Part shown: positions 1-8,769 of the stretch, piece after piece
How positions within the stretch are numbered: position 1 is the first letter of the stretch
Layout of the letters: each line of letters opens with the position of its first letter
Assembly (NCBI RefSeq): GCF_001571405.1
Contig: NZ_BCNX01000007.1
Span: 124,001 to 188,000 of the forward strand
Direction: 5' to 3'
DNA from: Methanoculleus thermophilus
Lineage (GTDB): Archaea; Halobacteriota; Methanomicrobia; Methanomicrobiales; Methanoculleaceae
DNA length: 64,000 bases
The notes under the pieces: model-generated
Database searches by the model: none
What the model was told of the DNA's origin: nothing
The model's input: the letters and a program-made list of their open reading frames with translations, nothing else
Translations under genes and position numbers: made by a program

Positions 1-185
1 GCAAGGAACCGCTTCTTGTCAGACGTCGTGGAGACGACAACCTCTCTGTCGTCAACCGTGACATCGATCTGCGGGAAACGCATGTTCCGTGCCAACGTGC
101 CCTTCGGTCCCGATACCTTGAGCATGGTGCCTTCGAGTGCAACATCCACACCAGGAGGGATCTCAACCCGTCGTGTAACTCCCAT
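1..185 (-). CDS. rpl6: Ribosomal protein L6 (uL6), N-terminal part
   Basis: Large-subunit protein near the factor-binding site. About 61 N-terminal residues are visible, beginning MGVTRRVEIPPGV and continuing with a beta-rich segment typical of L6; the rest lies beyond the left edge. I chose the ATG at 185 because a GGAGGAG Shine-Dalgarno sits about 8 bases upstream; the in-frame ATG at 191 is too close to it. It follows rps8 in the usual archaeal order. Confidence 0.9.
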   Translation of the reverse strand, partial: MGVTRRVEIPPGVDVALEGTMLKVSGPKGTLARNMRFPQIDVTVDDREVVVSTTSDKKRFL

Positions 186-200
186 ATGCATCTCCTCCCT

Positions 201-593
201 TCAGTAGACGAATCCCAGCAACTGCCCGCCGATACCCTGGCCGCGAGCCTCCGCATGGGAGATGACTCCTTTTGAGGTTGAGACAATCAGGATACCGAAG
301 TTCTTTGCAGGGAGATACTGCGACTCCCAGTATTCCATATCAGCCATCGCCACCGCGAACCGGGGGGAGATGGCGCCACACTTATTGATCATTCCGGTAA
401 GCTGGACCCGGAACTGGCCGCCGCGGCCGTCGTCAATGAACTCGAAGCCGCCGATAAAGCCGTTTTCCTGCATAACGCGGAGCATTGAGCCGAGGAGTTT
501 GCTGGCGGGTTCGACAATTACCTCACTCTTCCCAGCATCGCTGGCATTCTTGATTGCGCTCATCGCGTCAGCGATTGGATTCAGTCGTGCCAT
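201..593 (-). CDS. rps8: Ribosomal protein S8 (uS8)
   Basis: Small-subunit protein that binds the central domain of 16S rRNA. The 130-residue product has the archaeal N-terminus [16 protein letters not shown] and the family C-terminal signature around [20 protein letters not shown], ending GGQLLGFVY. Length is normal for archaea. It lies 14 bases downstream of rps14 and just upstream of rpl6, consistent with one transcript. Confidence 0.97.
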   Translation of the reverse strand: MARLNPIADAMSAIKNASDAGKSEVIVEPASKLLGSMLRVMQENGFIGGFEFIDDGRGGQFRVQLTGMINKCGAISPRFAVAMADMEYWESQYLPAKNFGILIVSTSKGVISHAEARGQGIGGQLLGFVY

Positions 594-607
594 ATTCTCG
601 AAACCCC

Positions 608-787
608 CTAGTTCATCTTCTTAAAGCCCATCTTGCTCGCCCACTCGCGGAAGCACTGGCGGCAGAAGTAGATGCCGTACTTACGTACAAGCCCCTGTTT
701 CCGACCGCAGATGCGGCATTCGTTTGCCCCACGGCCGAACTTCCTCTTATTCTCGCTTACCGAAGGGGCCCCTGATTCTTCTGCCAT
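608..787 (-). CDS. rps14: Ribosomal protein S14, zinc-binding type
   Basis: A 59-codon gene between rpl5 and rps8, found by reading the gap. The product starts [10 protein letters not shown] and has two zinc-ligand pairs, CRIC (residues 24-27) and CRQC (42-45), the C-x2-C...C-x2-C knuckle of archaeal uS14. It ends SKMGFKKMN. The family is usually 50-56 residues; the extra residues are an N-terminal extension. It helps assemble the 30S head. Order and spacing match the archaeal spc operon. Confidence 0.95.
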   Translation of the reverse strand: MAEESGAPSVSENKRKFGRGANECRICGRKQGLVRKYGIYFCRQCFREWASKMGFKKMN

Positions 788-790
788 TCC

Positions 791-1294
791 TTACACCTCC
801 ACCTGATAGTGCTCACGCATGAACGCGATGGCTTCCTCTTTATTCACTTTCTGCCTCACCGGCAGTTTCCTGCGCCCGACGCTCCGACGCGCAACTCGCA
901 CGCCCTTATACTCGAGCACAATGTTGATGTCCATGCCGTAGATGCCGACCATCGGATCGTACACCATTCCCGGGAAATCGGTGTGCTCCTCGATACCGAA
1001 GGAGACGTTGCCGGTCTGGTCAAACTGCGAGGGCGCGAGCCGCCGATCGATGATCTCAAGCGCGGTCTGGATGAACTTCTCGGCATTCTCCCGGCGCAGG
1101 GTGACCTTGCACCCGATGGGTGCGCCCTTCCGGATGCCGAACGCCGGCTGAGTCCGCTTTGCGATGGTTCGAACTGGCTTCTGGCCGGTGATCTGCTTCA
1201 TAATATCCTCGGCCTTGACCAGACGCTCACCGCTCTCACCAACGCCCATGTGCACAACGACTTTGTCAATGTAGATATCCTTCATTGCACTCAT
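791..1294 (-). CDS. rpl5: Ribosomal protein L5 (uL5)
   Basis: 5S rRNA-binding protein of the central protuberance, 167 residues. Archaeal L5 features are visible: KDIYIDKVVVHMGVGESGE near the start, the TIAKRTQPAFGIRKG segment, and NVSFGIEEHTDFPGM. The start codon at 1294 overlaps the rps4e stop in an ATGA arrangement, which suggests translational coupling. A second Met three codons later could also serve. Confidence 0.97.
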   Translation of the reverse strand: MSAMKDIYIDKVVVHMGVGESGERLVKAEDIMKQITGQKPVRTIAKRTQPAFGIRKGAPIGCKVTLRRENAEKFIQTALEIIDRRLAPSQFDQTGNVSFGIEEHTDFPGMVYDPMVGIYGMDINIVLEYKGVRVARRSVGRRKLPVRQKVNKEEAIAFMREHYQVEV

Positions 1295-2019
1295 GCCGAG
1301 GCCTCCAGTTCGGGCGCTATTGCGGAGCGACCGACCATGAAGATATAATCCTCAATGGTCTCAAACCGCTCCCCTGACGAGTCGTCCACGAGGACGACAC
1401 GGTTCGGGACGGAACTTGCAGTCTTGATGATCTCAACGATCCTGCCAACCTTTCCGGAGTGCTTCCCACCCACAATCATGGCCACATTGCCCTCCGCGAA
1501 GGGGAAGTGATCGACGATCCGGAACCGCTCTTCGCCGTCAACCCCGAGGGTCACCACGATAGAGTCTTTTGTCTTGTAGGTGTTGTCGGCGAGTATGTTT
1601 GCGCCGTATGCAAGGTTCAACTGGACTTTGCCGCCCTTAATGACGGTCTTATTCCGGATCTTGCAGAGCCGGGTCTTTGCGGACTCTGCCGGGATCTCAA
1701 CTCCAACCAGGTTGCCCTGCTTGTCGAGCTGTATCCGGTAGTGCTTGTTGAGTCTCGGGATCGAGACGATATCAAAGACACCAAGGCCTATCTGCGGGTC
1801 CTTGCAGATTCGCCCATTGACGACGATATCGCGCTGGTGCAGGATCTTCCTGACCTCGCTTGCATTCTGCGCAAGACCAACGTGCTCACGGAGCCAGACC
1901 CCAACCGGCAGGGCACCGGCGTTGTGGGGGCCCGGAGCGGTCTTCATGACGAATTTCTGTACTTTCTTCGGGATGTGCCAGGACTCCGGCGCCACCAGTC
2001 GCTTAAGATAGGGGGACAT
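1291..2019 (-). CDS. rps4e: Ribosomal protein S4e (eS4)
   Basis: Small-subunit protein found only in archaea and eukaryotes, 242 residues. It has an S4-type RNA-binding region (WLREHVGLAQNASEVRKIL, about residues 43-61) and a C-terminal KOW-like stretch (VGGKHSGKVGRIVEI, about 190). Placement between rpl24 and rpl5 is the standard archaeal order. It adjoins rpl24 and overlaps rpl5 by 4 bases. Confidence 0.97.
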   Translation of the reverse strand: MSPYLKRLVAPESWHIPKKVQKFVMKTAPGPHNAGALPVGVWLREHVGLAQNASEVRKILHQRDIVVNGRICKDPQIGLGVFDIVSIPRLNKHYRIQLDKQGNLVGVEIPAESAKTRLCKIRNKTVIKGGKVQLNLAYGANILADNTYKTKDSIVVTLGVDGEERFRIVDHFPFAEGNVAMIVGGKHSGKVGRIVEIIKTASSVPNRVVLVDDSSGERFETIEDYIFMVGRSAIAPELEASA

Positions 2020-2384
2020 TATTCTTCGCCTCCGAGTCTCTCCGCACGGAGTTTGTCTTTCAGATTGAGCTTCGTGATCTGCACGTTCGAGGGATCGATC
2101 GGCCGGGGAACCTCAGTTCCATCCGCCTTCGTCACCGTAACACCGTGCACAACCAGCCGGCACGTCTTCATATCTACCGCGTCGACGACGCCCTCTTCAC
2201 CAGCGAAATCTCCGCGGAGGACTTTCACGGTGTCGCCCTTGACCACACGGACTCTCCGGGTTTTGTGCTTCTCACGGAGTTCGGGGGAGAGCGGTGCGGA
2301 GAGGAATCGCCCCCTGGTGTGGTTAGGTGCGTTGTAACGCGCCTTACGCTGTTTTCTCGGTTGTTTACTTGCTATGCGTACCAT
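2019..2384 (-). CDS. rpl24: Ribosomal protein L24 (uL24)
   Basis: Assembly-initiator protein of the large subunit, 121 residues. It has the basic archaeal N-terminus MVRIASKQPRKQRKARYN and a KOW motif around VVKGDTVKVLRGDFAGEEG (residues 48-66). It ends in KLRAERLGGEE immediately before rps4e. Length and position are normal for archaea. Confidence 0.97.
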   Translation of the reverse strand: MVRIASKQPRKQRKARYNAPNHTRGRFLSAPLSPELREKHKTRRVRVVKGDTVKVLRGDFAGEEGVVDAVDMKTCRLVVHGVTVTKADGTEVPRPIDPSNVQITKLNLKDKLRAERLGGEE

Positions 2385-2398
2385 TTTGTCACCACACC

Positions 2399-2797
2399 TT
2401 ACACGATCATCGTCGCCATTGAGGCGATCTTGGGGTACCGCTCTGCGATCTCACGGGGGACAGCACCCTTGATCTCGGTTCCCTTCGGCTCGCCGCGGTC
2501 GTTGACCAGCACCATGGCGTTGTCCTCGAACGAGAGACGGATGCCGTTCGCGCGGCGGATCTCTTTCTTCTGCCGGATGACCACAGCTTTTTCGAGCTTC
2601 CGCCGCATCTCGGGGGTGCCCTTCTTGACACTCACGGTCGCCATGTCGCCGATGCCCAGGCAGGGCTGCCGCTTCCGGACGCCGTGGTAACCATCGACCG
2701 AGACGACCTCAACAAGTCGTGCGCCTGTGTTGTCAGAGCAGACCACCCGGGTGCCGGTGGCGAGGGCGCGTGGAATGGTCGACTGCAGCGCCTTCAT
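2399..2797 (-). CDS. rpl14: Ribosomal protein L14 (uL14)
   Basis: Large-subunit protein at the subunit interface, 132 residues. The family core is visible: [19 protein letters not shown], then [20 protein letters not shown], and a C-terminal [18 protein letters not shown]. The start overlaps the end of rps17 by 4 bases, so the two are probably coupled. Confidence 0.97.
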   Translation of the reverse strand: MKALQSTIPRALATGTRVVCSDNTGARLVEVVSVDGYHGVRKRQPCLGIGDMATVSVKKGTPEMRRKLEKAVVIRQKKEIRRANGIRLSFEDNAMVLVNDRGEPKGTEIKGAVPREIAERYPKIASMATMIV

Positions 2798-3120
2798 TCC
2801 TTCATCACCTCAACCACAACGAAGTTCTTGGTCTTTGAAAGCGGTCTGCACTCCGCGATCCGGACCACGTCGCCTACGCTGGGATGCAGACAGGGTGTGC
2901 TGTGGGCATGATACCGGGACCTGCGCTTCTCGTACCGCTTGTATTTCTTGACGTAGTGGAGGTACTCACGCTCCACGACGACTGTACCGCTCATACGGTC
3001 GCTCACGACTTTGCCGGTAATCACCTGGCCGTGTACCGGCAAAGTGCCGTGAAACGGACAATTTGCGTCCTCACATTCTGTTTCCGGAATGGGGACATCC
3101 AACCCAATGTTTCGTGCCAT
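2794..3120 (-). CDS. rps17: Ribosomal protein S17 (uS17)
   Basis: OB-fold small-subunit protein that binds 16S rRNA, 108 residues. It has the archaeal insert [17 protein letters not shown] before the core [17 protein letters not shown] and the closing [20 protein letters not shown]. It follows rnp1 by about 13 bases and overlaps rpl14. Confidence 0.97.
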   Translation of the reverse strand: MARNIGLDVPIPETECEDANCPFHGTLPVHGQVITGKVVSDRMSGTVVVEREYLHYVKKYKRYEKRRSRYHAHSTPCLHPSVGDVVRIAECRPLSKTKNFVVVEVMKE

Positions 3121-3133
3121 TATTCATCCTCAT

Positions 3134-3406
3134 TTATTTGATCCGCATGCTAATCCGCCGCTCCGGCTGCGCCTCCAGGCTCGATCCGTCTACATCGACG
3201 ATCGTGCCGTCCGGGAGCCGGATGCGAAAGACACTGGATCGTTTTGGTATCCGCTTCTTCTTCCCCTCGGTCTGGATGATCAGGGTATTCTTGGTCTCAT
3301 CGATGATGCGGCCAGATACCCCGACATGACCGGGGTTGCTTGCAGAGACGACCAGAACGTTCAGGCCGAGCAACTCGTGCCGCAGAACGTTCTGGGGAGA
3401 GATCAT
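3134..3406 (-). CDS. rnp1: Ribonuclease P protein component 1 (Rpp29-like)
   Basis: Archaeal homologue of the Rpp29/Pop4 subunit of RNase P, which trims tRNA 5' ends. The 90-residue product has the Sm-like barrel pattern (GLNVLVVSASNPGHVGVSGR, then IIDETKNTLIIQTEGK and KRIPKRSSVFRI). In euryarchaea this gene is normally embedded between rpl29 and rps17, as here, and its start overlaps rpl29 by 4 bases. The RNA subunit was not recognised in this window. Confidence 0.95.
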   Translation of the reverse strand: MISPQNVLRHELLGLNVLVVSASNPGHVGVSGRIIDETKNTLIIQTEGKKKRIPKRSSVFRIRLPDGTIVDVDGSSLEAQPERRISMRIK

Positions 3407-3606
3407 GCGTTCCTCCGTGCGTTCTTCTCAGTCTGGATACGCGCGATCGTTCTCTTAACCTCGCGGATCCTCCCGGGGTTCTCAGTGGCACCGCCGGCGC
3501 TGACTTTCCCCCGCCCCTGGATCAGTTCAAGGGTGAGCTTCTGCTCCTGCTCGATAAGCTCGGTATCGGAGAGCTGCCTCACTTCTTTTGCGCGAAAGAT
3601 TGCCAT
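3403..3606 (-). CDS. rpl29: Ribosomal protein L29 (uL29)
   Basis: A 67-residue two-helix protein near the exit tunnel. It has the family pattern AKEVRQLSDTELIEQEQKLTLEL and a C-terminal helix with REVKRTIARIQTEKN. It lies directly after rps3 and overlaps rnp1. Confidence 0.96.
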   Translation of the reverse strand: MAIFRAKEVRQLSDTELIEQEQKLTLELIQGRGKVSAGGATENPGRIREVKRTIARIQTEKNARRNA

Positions 3607-4323
3607 TTATCTCTCCTCCAGGAACTCCTCTTCAAAGATATCCTCGTCGGGTTCTTCATCGAACTCATCCTCGAAGGGAACTTCGCTGACTTCCTCGGGC
3701 TTAGGGGCCTCAGGAGCCTTCTTCTGCTGGGGCTCGACAACCTCAAAGGTATCTGGCAGTTTTGCACCCGGCGGGACGATCTTAACCTGGACACCGATGG
3801 TCCCGAGTTTCTTGACGGCAATTGCATAGCCCGTCTCGACGATCGTCTCGCTGGGCTCGCCGCTGTGCTTGACGTAACCCTCGGTGAACTTCTGGGTCCG
3901 CGCCCGGGCCCCGGTCAGTTTCCCGGAAATGACGACTTCGCAGCCGAGCGCACCGGAATCCATCACGCGACGGATCGTGCTCTGTCCTGCCTTCCGGAAG
4001 TACCAACCGCGCTCAAGAGCGTTTGCCAGCCTCTCCGCCATGATCTGGGCGTTGAAGTTGGGGTTCTGGATCTGCTGGACCTCCACCTGCGGGGACTCAA
4101 CACCATAGGTGGTGGCAAGATCCTGGGTGAGTTGCCGAACCTGCTTACCGCCCTTTCCGATCACGATACCGGGCTTCTCCGCAAAGATGGTCACCTGGGT
4201 ACCAAGCGGCGTCCGGGTGATGTCCATGCCGCCGTACCCCGCCCGCTTGAGTTCGTTCGCCAAGAACTTCTCGACGCAGACGTTGCGGACACCGTCCATG
4301 ATAAACTTCTTCTCGGTCGCCAT
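3607..4323 (-). CDS. rps3: Ribosomal protein S3 (uS3)
   Basis: Small-subunit head protein at the mRNA entry site, 238 residues. A KH domain with VIGKGGKQVRQLT (about residues 55-67) is followed by the S3 C-terminal domain (GCEVVISGKLTGARARTQKF, about 126-145). The last 40 residues are a strongly acidic tail, common in methanogens. A GAGGTG ribosome binding site lies 5 bases before the ATG. The ATG shares its A with the rpl22 stop (TAATG). Confidence 0.97.
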   Translation of the reverse strand: MATEKKFIMDGVRNVCVEKFLANELKRAGYGGMDITRTPLGTQVTIFAEKPGIVIGKGGKQVRQLTQDLATTYGVESPQVEVQQIQNPNFNAQIMAERLANALERGWYFRKAGQSTIRRVMDSGALGCEVVISGKLTGARARTQKFTEGYVKHSGEPSETIVETGYAIAVKKLGTIGVQVKIVPPGAKLPDTFEVVEPQQKKAPEAPKPEEVSEVPFEDEFDEEPDEDIFEEEFLEER

Positions 4324-4784
4324 TACGCCACCTCGCTCACGATGATCTCGATGTTCACGGTCTCCCTGCGCTTCGGGGTGGCGCGGCCCATTGCACGTGG
4401 GAAGAACGCCCGAAGGCCACGGCCAGCGTTGGCAGCAACGTGGTCGATCCTGAGTTTCCCGGTATCGAGACCGATATACTCGGCGTTCTTCTCAACGGAC
4501 TCAAGCAACTTGATGTATGCCTCCGCAGCCTTGACCGGGTACCGCCCTGCGGGCCACTTTGAGAGGCCGCGCTTGTGGGCGACGTTCCGTTTGAACCGCC
4601 TGAAGGGAATAGCCTTCTTTAATGCCACCACGTCGGTGAGGTATGCCTTTGCCTCGGTGGTGGTCATGTTCCGGATGAACCTGGCAATCTCAATCGAGTG
4701 CTTGGGGGAGACAGGGAGCTCGTTCGCCTTTGCACGAGCGACGTTCTCGCCCACAATCTTTGCAGAGTATTCTGTCCTTGCCAT
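4323..4784 (-). CDS. rpl22: Ribosomal protein L22 (uL22)
   Basis: Lines the peptide exit tunnel. About 153 residues from MARTEYSAKIVGE, with the hairpin region KRNVAHKRGLSKWPAGRYPVKA and HVAANAGRGLRAFFPRAMGRAT. I prefer the ATG at 4784 because AAGTGAT lies about 4 bases before it; an ATG at 4790 and a GTG at 4793 are also in frame and overlap the rps19 stop. Confidence 0.95.
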   Translation of the reverse strand: MARTEYSAKIVGENVARAKANELPVSPKHSIEIARFIRNMTTTEAKAYLTDVVALKKAIPFRRFKRNVAHKRGLSKWPAGRYPVKAAEAYIKLLESVEKNAEYIGLDTGKLRIDHVAANAGRGLRAFFPRAMGRATPKRRETVNIEIIVSEVA

Positions 4785-4789
4785 AGCCA

Positions 4790-5203
4790 TCACTTCAGTG
4801 GTACGTACTTACTCGACCTGGTCGCACCGATACCAGCGCTGCCGTGGGTAACTTTCTTGCGGGTCAGTGCAAACTCTCCAAGGTAGTGGAAGACCGCCTC
4901 AGGCTGGATCTCCACCTTCTGGAACTCCTTACCGTTGTGGACCAGGATAGTCTTGCCGACCATCTCGGGCATGACAACCATGTCACGCAGATGGGTGCGG
5001 ATGTTTTCGTCCCCCGACCGGATGTCGGAGAGGAGTTTCTCGTGCTCCCTTGAGAGACCGCGGTTAAACTTCCTGCGTGCCCGGGACGGCATGATCGACA
5101 GCAGTTCGGTGAGAGCCATCTGCTGCAGATCCTCAATGGAATAGCCGCGATAGGTGAATTCCTCTCGCCGCCGCGGCATTCGCTTCTGTGCTTTCTTTGC
5201 CAT
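4790..5203 (-). CDS. rps19: Ribosomal protein S19 (uS19)
   Basis: Small-subunit head protein, 137 residues. It has the archaeal N-terminal extension ([20 protein letters not shown]) and the family core [20 protein letters not shown], then [12 protein letters not shown] and the closing [20 protein letters not shown]. It lies about 10 bases after rpl2 and touches rpl22. Confidence 0.97.
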   Translation of the reverse strand: MAKKAQKRMPRRREEFTYRGYSIEDLQQMALTELLSIMPSRARRKFNRGLSREHEKLLSDIRSGDENIRTHLRDMVVMPEMVGKTILVHNGKEFQKVEIQPEAVFHYLGEFALTRKKVTHGSAGIGATRSSKYVPLK

Positions 5204-5213
5204 GCTTCATCCC

Positions 5214-5939
5214 TCACTTCTTCCACTTGCCGGTTCTCCGGGCGGCAATGTGTCCCACTTTTCTGCCAGGCGAGGTCCCATGGGAGACAGTCTTTGGCCG
5301 TCCGCAGTGCTGGTGACCACCGCCACCGAACGGGTGGTCGATGACGTTCATGCAGACACCCTTAACACGGGGCCATCTCTCAGCGGAGGACCTGACGTGG
5401 AAGGCTTTCTTTCCTGCCTTGACGAACGGCTTTTCACCCCGTCCGCCGCCAGCAACGATACCGACGGTTGCCATGCAGGCACCGTTGAACCACTTGTTCT
5501 TGCCGCTCGGCATCCGAACACCGACACGGCCGTCTTCAGACTTGCCGATGACGAGAGCCTGAACACCGCTCGAGCGGACGAATTTACCGCCGTCGTTGGG
5601 CCGAGCTTCGATGTTGCAGACGTACGCACCGACCGGGATCTCCTGGAGCGGAAGGGTGTTTCCGTTCTTCACCTCACCGCCTGGTCCCCAGGAGAGTCCA
5701 TCCCCTACGCCGAGCCCTTCAGTGGCAAGGACATATACCTTCTCGCCGCTCTCAAGCCTGACAAGGGCGATCGGTGCGTGGCGGGACGGGTCATGCTCGA
5801 TATCGAGAACCACTCCGGACGTCAGAGCAGTATTCTTCCCCGCATGTCTCAGGTCGGCTTTATACCGGTGCGACGGTGCACGGTACGAAGGGCCGCCTCT
5901 ACCGCGGCTCTGTGCTATAATTCGATGTGCCATCGTCAC
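5214..5939 (-). CDS. rpl2: Ribosomal protein L2 (uL2)
   Basis: Core large-subunit protein near the peptidyl transferase centre, 241 residues. The family signature VIDHPFGGGGHQHCGRP is near the C-terminus and includes the conserved His associated with the active-site region. The N-terminus MTMAHRIIAQSRGRGG is archaeal. Normal length. It follows rpl23 with a 5-base gap. Confidence 0.97.
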   Translation of the reverse strand: MTMAHRIIAQSRGRGGPSYRAPSHRYKADLRHAGKNTALTSGVVLDIEHDPSRHAPIALVRLESGEKVYVLATEGLGVGDGLSWGPGGEVKNGNTLPLQEIPVGAYVCNIEARPNDGGKFVRSSGVQALVIGKSEDGRVGVRMPSGKNKWFNGACMATVGIVAGGGRGEKPFVKAGKKAFHVRSSAERWPRVKGVCMNVIDHPFGGGGHQHCGRPKTVSHGTSPGRKVGHIAARRTGKWKK

Positions 5940-5944
5940 TCACC

Positions 5945-6193
5945 TTACATTATTCCCAGCCGGCTGAGGAACTCTTCAGCCGCTTTCTCATCCGCAAACT
6001 TTACAATGGCTTTCTTCTCGCCCTTCATGGTCATCATGGTGCGGACTTCGGCCACTTTCTGCTCGAAGGTCGACTCCAGCTCGCGTTTGATATCCTGCTT
6101 GGTGGCGTTCCTCTGCACGATAAACTGGAGTTTGTTCCCGCCTTCGAGCATCATCGTTGCTTTTTCAGTAACGAAGGGATATTTCAGTACCAT
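5945..6193 (-). CDS. rpl23: Ribosomal protein L23 (uL23)
   Basis: An 82-residue protein at the exit-tunnel rim and docking site for SRP. It shows the family pattern VLKYPFVTEKATMMLEGGNK and ATKQDIKRELESTFEQKVAEV. It begins immediately after the rpl4 stop codon with no gap. Confidence 0.96.
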   Translation of the reverse strand: MVLKYPFVTEKATMMLEGGNKLQFIVQRNATKQDIKRELESTFEQKVAEVRTMMTMKGEKKAIVKFADEKAAEEFLSRLGIM

Positions 6194-6940
6194 TTAGAAC
6201 TCCTCCAGTCTCTTGATTGCAGACTCCGTCCAGATCGTCAGGCGCCCTGCCTGCGTGCCGGGTGCTAAGAGTTCGGCATTGAGCTGGTTGACGGCCACGG
6301 CATCGACACCGGCAAGGTTCCGGGCTGCCCGGAGCGGCTCGTTCCCGGTGACGATCAGGATGCTCTTGCGCTGCTTGTAGCGGCGTCCACGCATGGTGCC
6401 TCGTCCAGCACGGACCTTCTTGCTCCTCCTTGCACGCTCGACATCGGCATAGAGCCCGAGAGCAGAGAGTGTCGAGATGACGTCGCTGGTCCGGGTGATC
6501 TCTTCGAACTTGTCCTCAAGGACCAGTGGAAGTTCGCCCTCAAAGATGTGACCGCGCCCCCGGACAAGGTCCAGGTGTGTGCTGGCCGCGATGGCGGACC
6601 TGAGAGCCTTCTGCTTCTCTTTGCGGTTGATATTCTTGATGAGGACCTTTTCGACCTTCGGAGGATGCGCTGCCCGTCCGCCGGTTGCCTGCGGCACCCG
6701 GGCCGCCCTGCTGCCGTTCTTCAGGCGGGGGACCTGAGCGACGCCCCGGCCGCTGCCCCAGGACTCTGCGGAGGTGCGTATGCCAGCATAGGGGTTTGTC
6801 CCATGCGGCTGGAACCGGGTGCTCTGGAGTGCGAGGACAGCCCGCTTAATCAGGTCGGGCCTGTATTCTTCGTTAAAGATCTCGGGGAGATCGATCTCGT
6901 GGCTGATCTCGCCTGTCAGTGTTCGAACCTGTGCCTTCAT
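6194..6940 (-). CDS. rpl4: Ribosomal protein L4 (uL4)
   Basis: Large-subunit protein that reaches into the exit tunnel, 248 residues. It has the archaeal/eukaryotic L4 features: [19 protein letters not shown] near the N-terminus, the basic loop with [20 protein letters not shown], and [17 protein letters not shown] about residue 180. It lies 6 bases downstream of rpl3. Confidence 0.97.
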   Translation of the reverse strand: MKAQVRTLTGEISHEIDLPEIFNEEYRPDLIKRAVLALQSTRFQPHGTNPYAGIRTSAESWGSGRGVAQVPRLKNGSRAARVPQATGGRAAHPPKVEKVLIKNINRKEKQKALRSAIAASTHLDLVRGRGHIFEGELPLVLEDKFEEITRTSDVISTLSALGLYADVERARRSKKVRAGRGTMRGRRYKQRKSILIVTGNEPLRAARNLAGVDAVAVNQLNAELLAPGTQAGRLTIWTESAIKRLEEF

Positions 6941-6946
6941 CGCTGC

Positions 6947-7960
6947 TCACCCCTGCTTGCTCTGCGTACTGACGAAGTTGATCGTCGGTGCGCTGATGGT
7001 CTGCTCATCTTTCCGTATTGCAGGCCGTATCCGGACCAGCCGCTTGCTCGGCCCGGGGACGGAACCCTTGATCAGGACATAGGGCCCACGCACAAGGCCG
7101 TAGTGGAGGAATCCACCTGCCGGCGTTATATCGTCGCCGTTGGTGCCGATCTTCAAGATCCGCTTGTTGAACTCGGTGCGCTGCTGGTAGCCCATCTGTC
7201 CCATCTGGGGCACCTGCCACCGGACGTGGTGCGGATTCCAGGGGCCGAGGTTCCCGATGTGGCGCTTCTTGCCGCCGCGGGAGTGTTTGCGCTTCCTGAC
7301 CTGGACACCCCAGCGCTTGACGGGGCCTTCCGTACCCTTACCGGTGGTGACGGCGGTCACATCGACGTACTCGCCGACCTCGAAGTTGCTCGAGATTGTG
7401 ACCTCTTTTCCGAGAATCTCTGCGGCGTAGGCAATCTGGTCGTCGAGGCTTCCGCCGGCGATCCGCATCTCCATCAGGTCGGGGACCTTCTTCGGGACAC
7501 CAGTCAGCTCGATTGGCCGGGTGTATGTCAGGGCATAGAGTTCTACGACCTTACCTTCGCCAATTGCATTCCTGATGGCTTCGAGGGCAGCAGCGGTGTC
7601 GTGGTTCTTCGGGACGTTAATACGGCGGGACAACTCAGGATCGAGGTCGGTAGCCCAGGCCTCGGTCAATGCGTGCTTCCCGTAGGTGTCCTCGCTGTAT
7701 GCGCGCACGCCGGCCACCCGCATGGGTGGGACCTCAACCACGGTCACCGGTACCATTATATCCTTGCCTTCGGTGGGGCTGTTTTTACGGTCATCAACCA
7801 TGATGACGTGCGTCATCCCCACCTTGTACCCTGCAAATCCCTGCACGGTCGGGGCACCCGTGTGCTCAGGCCATGAGCCGTATCGGGGAACCGGACTTTT
7901 CGCCCGCTTTCTCGGGCTGTATGCGAGGGATCCTCTGCGTGGTCTGTGTATATTCGGCAT
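6947..7960 (-). CDS. rpl3: Ribosomal protein L3 (uL3)
   Basis: First gene of the ribosomal operon, 337 residues, the archaeal size. It has [20 protein letters not shown] at the start, [15 protein letters not shown], and the conserved loop [20 protein letters not shown] that approaches the peptidyl transferase centre, then [13 protein letters not shown]. No gene lies within 800 bases upstream on this strand, so transcription probably begins in that gap. Confidence 0.97.
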   Translation of the reverse strand: MPNIHRPRRGSLAYSPRKRAKSPVPRYGSWPEHTGAPTVQGFAGYKVGMTHVIMVDDRKNSPTEGKDIMVPVTVVEVPPMRVAGVRAYSEDTYGKHALTEAWATDLDPELSRRINVPKNHDTAAALEAIRNAIGEGKVVELYALTYTRPIELTGVPKKVPDLMEMRIAGGSLDDQIAYAAEILGKEVTISSNFEVGEYVDVTAVTTGKGTEGPVKRWGVQVRKRKHSRGGKKRHIGNLGPWNPHHVRWQVPQMGQMGYQQRTEFNKRILKIGTNGDDITPAGGFLHYGLVRGPYVLIKGSVPGPSKRLVRIRPAIRKDEQTISAPTINFVSTQSKQG

Positions 7961-8769
7961 GTTTCAATCAACCCTTCGTGCGTTGTAGTGAGATGCATGC
8001 GCCGAACCCCGTGCCGGGGTACCCGACACGATGGATTCTTCTGGTGAACCCGTAACTCGGGGCAAGACATCGAACACCCCGGTACGTCTACCGGGGCGTG
8101 AAGGGAAACAGTTGATGGAGGCAGTAGATATGAGAGTACAAGAGACATCCGTCTCCGCACAATCCTGTCGCCCACTCCACTGCCGGCCCGGTGTGCACCG
8201 GGCACACTCCAGTCGTCGCCAATAGATCCTGATTCTTCGACGCTCCCAGGCAACGTTCTCCTGGAATCGGGCACGCTGCACAGGCGTTGGCCCAGCGTCT
8301 CGATCAGATCCAGCTCCTGTCATCCCGTTGTGACGAGCACAACTCCGTATCGACATCGGCCCTCCGGGAGGAGGGTTCGACCTTCGCTTAGACTGATACC
8401 CCCTACACCGCCCCGCCGCGCGTATCTGGTCCACAGATATTGCGGAGCCAGAGGGATCCCGGCAATTAGAGGCACATACTGTGCCGGCTGACTTTCAGGA
8501 TCAGGCGAAGATGTGTAGAGCGGTTTCTTAAACATTACTTAAAATAAGATATAAATCTTGTTATAGAATTCTGCACCGCTCTACGCGAAACGGACATCTA
8601 CTGTAATTAAAGCGGCAATTCTCTAAACTGAACGTTCGGGGGGGTGAATGAAAGGCTGCCGTCACTCCACAAAGAGGTGCACGGCCGGACAGACTCCCCA
8701 TAAGGGATCATGGATCCAACACGGCCGCTCCGGCACGAGACCTGCGCGGGTGCAGGGGCGGAAGCTGGA
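7961..8769. other. Long gene-free region upstream of rpl3
   Basis: About 800 bases with no convincing protein: the open frames here are Arg/Ser/Pro-rich and unlike the neighbours. On the minus strand, which would be the rpl3 leader, there are several perfect or near-perfect short stems: CCCCGTGCCGGGG near 8006-8018, CCCCGGTAGACGTACCGGGG near 8078-8097, CCCGGTGCACACCGGG near 8187-8202, and CCTCCCGGAGG near 8361-8371. A TATA element at 8549 would give a leader of roughly 560 bases. I looked for RNase P RNA and SRP RNA signatures and did not find a convincing match. It may be a structured leader or an unknown non-coding RNA. Confidence 0.55.
8515..8584 (-). promoter_or_regulatory. Probable ribosomal-operon promoter inside an inverted repeat
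   Basis: An AT-rich core contains GATATAAAT at 8549-8557, which read on the minus strand is a TATA box pointing toward rpl3; transcription would start near 8525. The core is flanked by a perfect 10-base inverted repeat, GTAGAGCGGT at 8515-8524 and ACCGCTCTAC at 8575-8584. The downstream arm coincides with the predicted start site. This could be an operator or an element of a two-way promoter. Confidence 0.5.

Noticed and set aside
7813-8434. Minus-strand open frames of about 150 codons upstream of rpl3
   Set aside because: Arg/Ser/Pro-rich composition, no recognisable domain, mutual overlap in two frames, and overlap with the rpl3 start; read as non-coding leader.
8300-8520. Possible RNase P RNA, from a GAAAGTC element on the minus strand near 8490
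   Set aside because: The matching conserved 3' segment (AGAA ... GGCTTA-type) could not be found, so the call is not supported.
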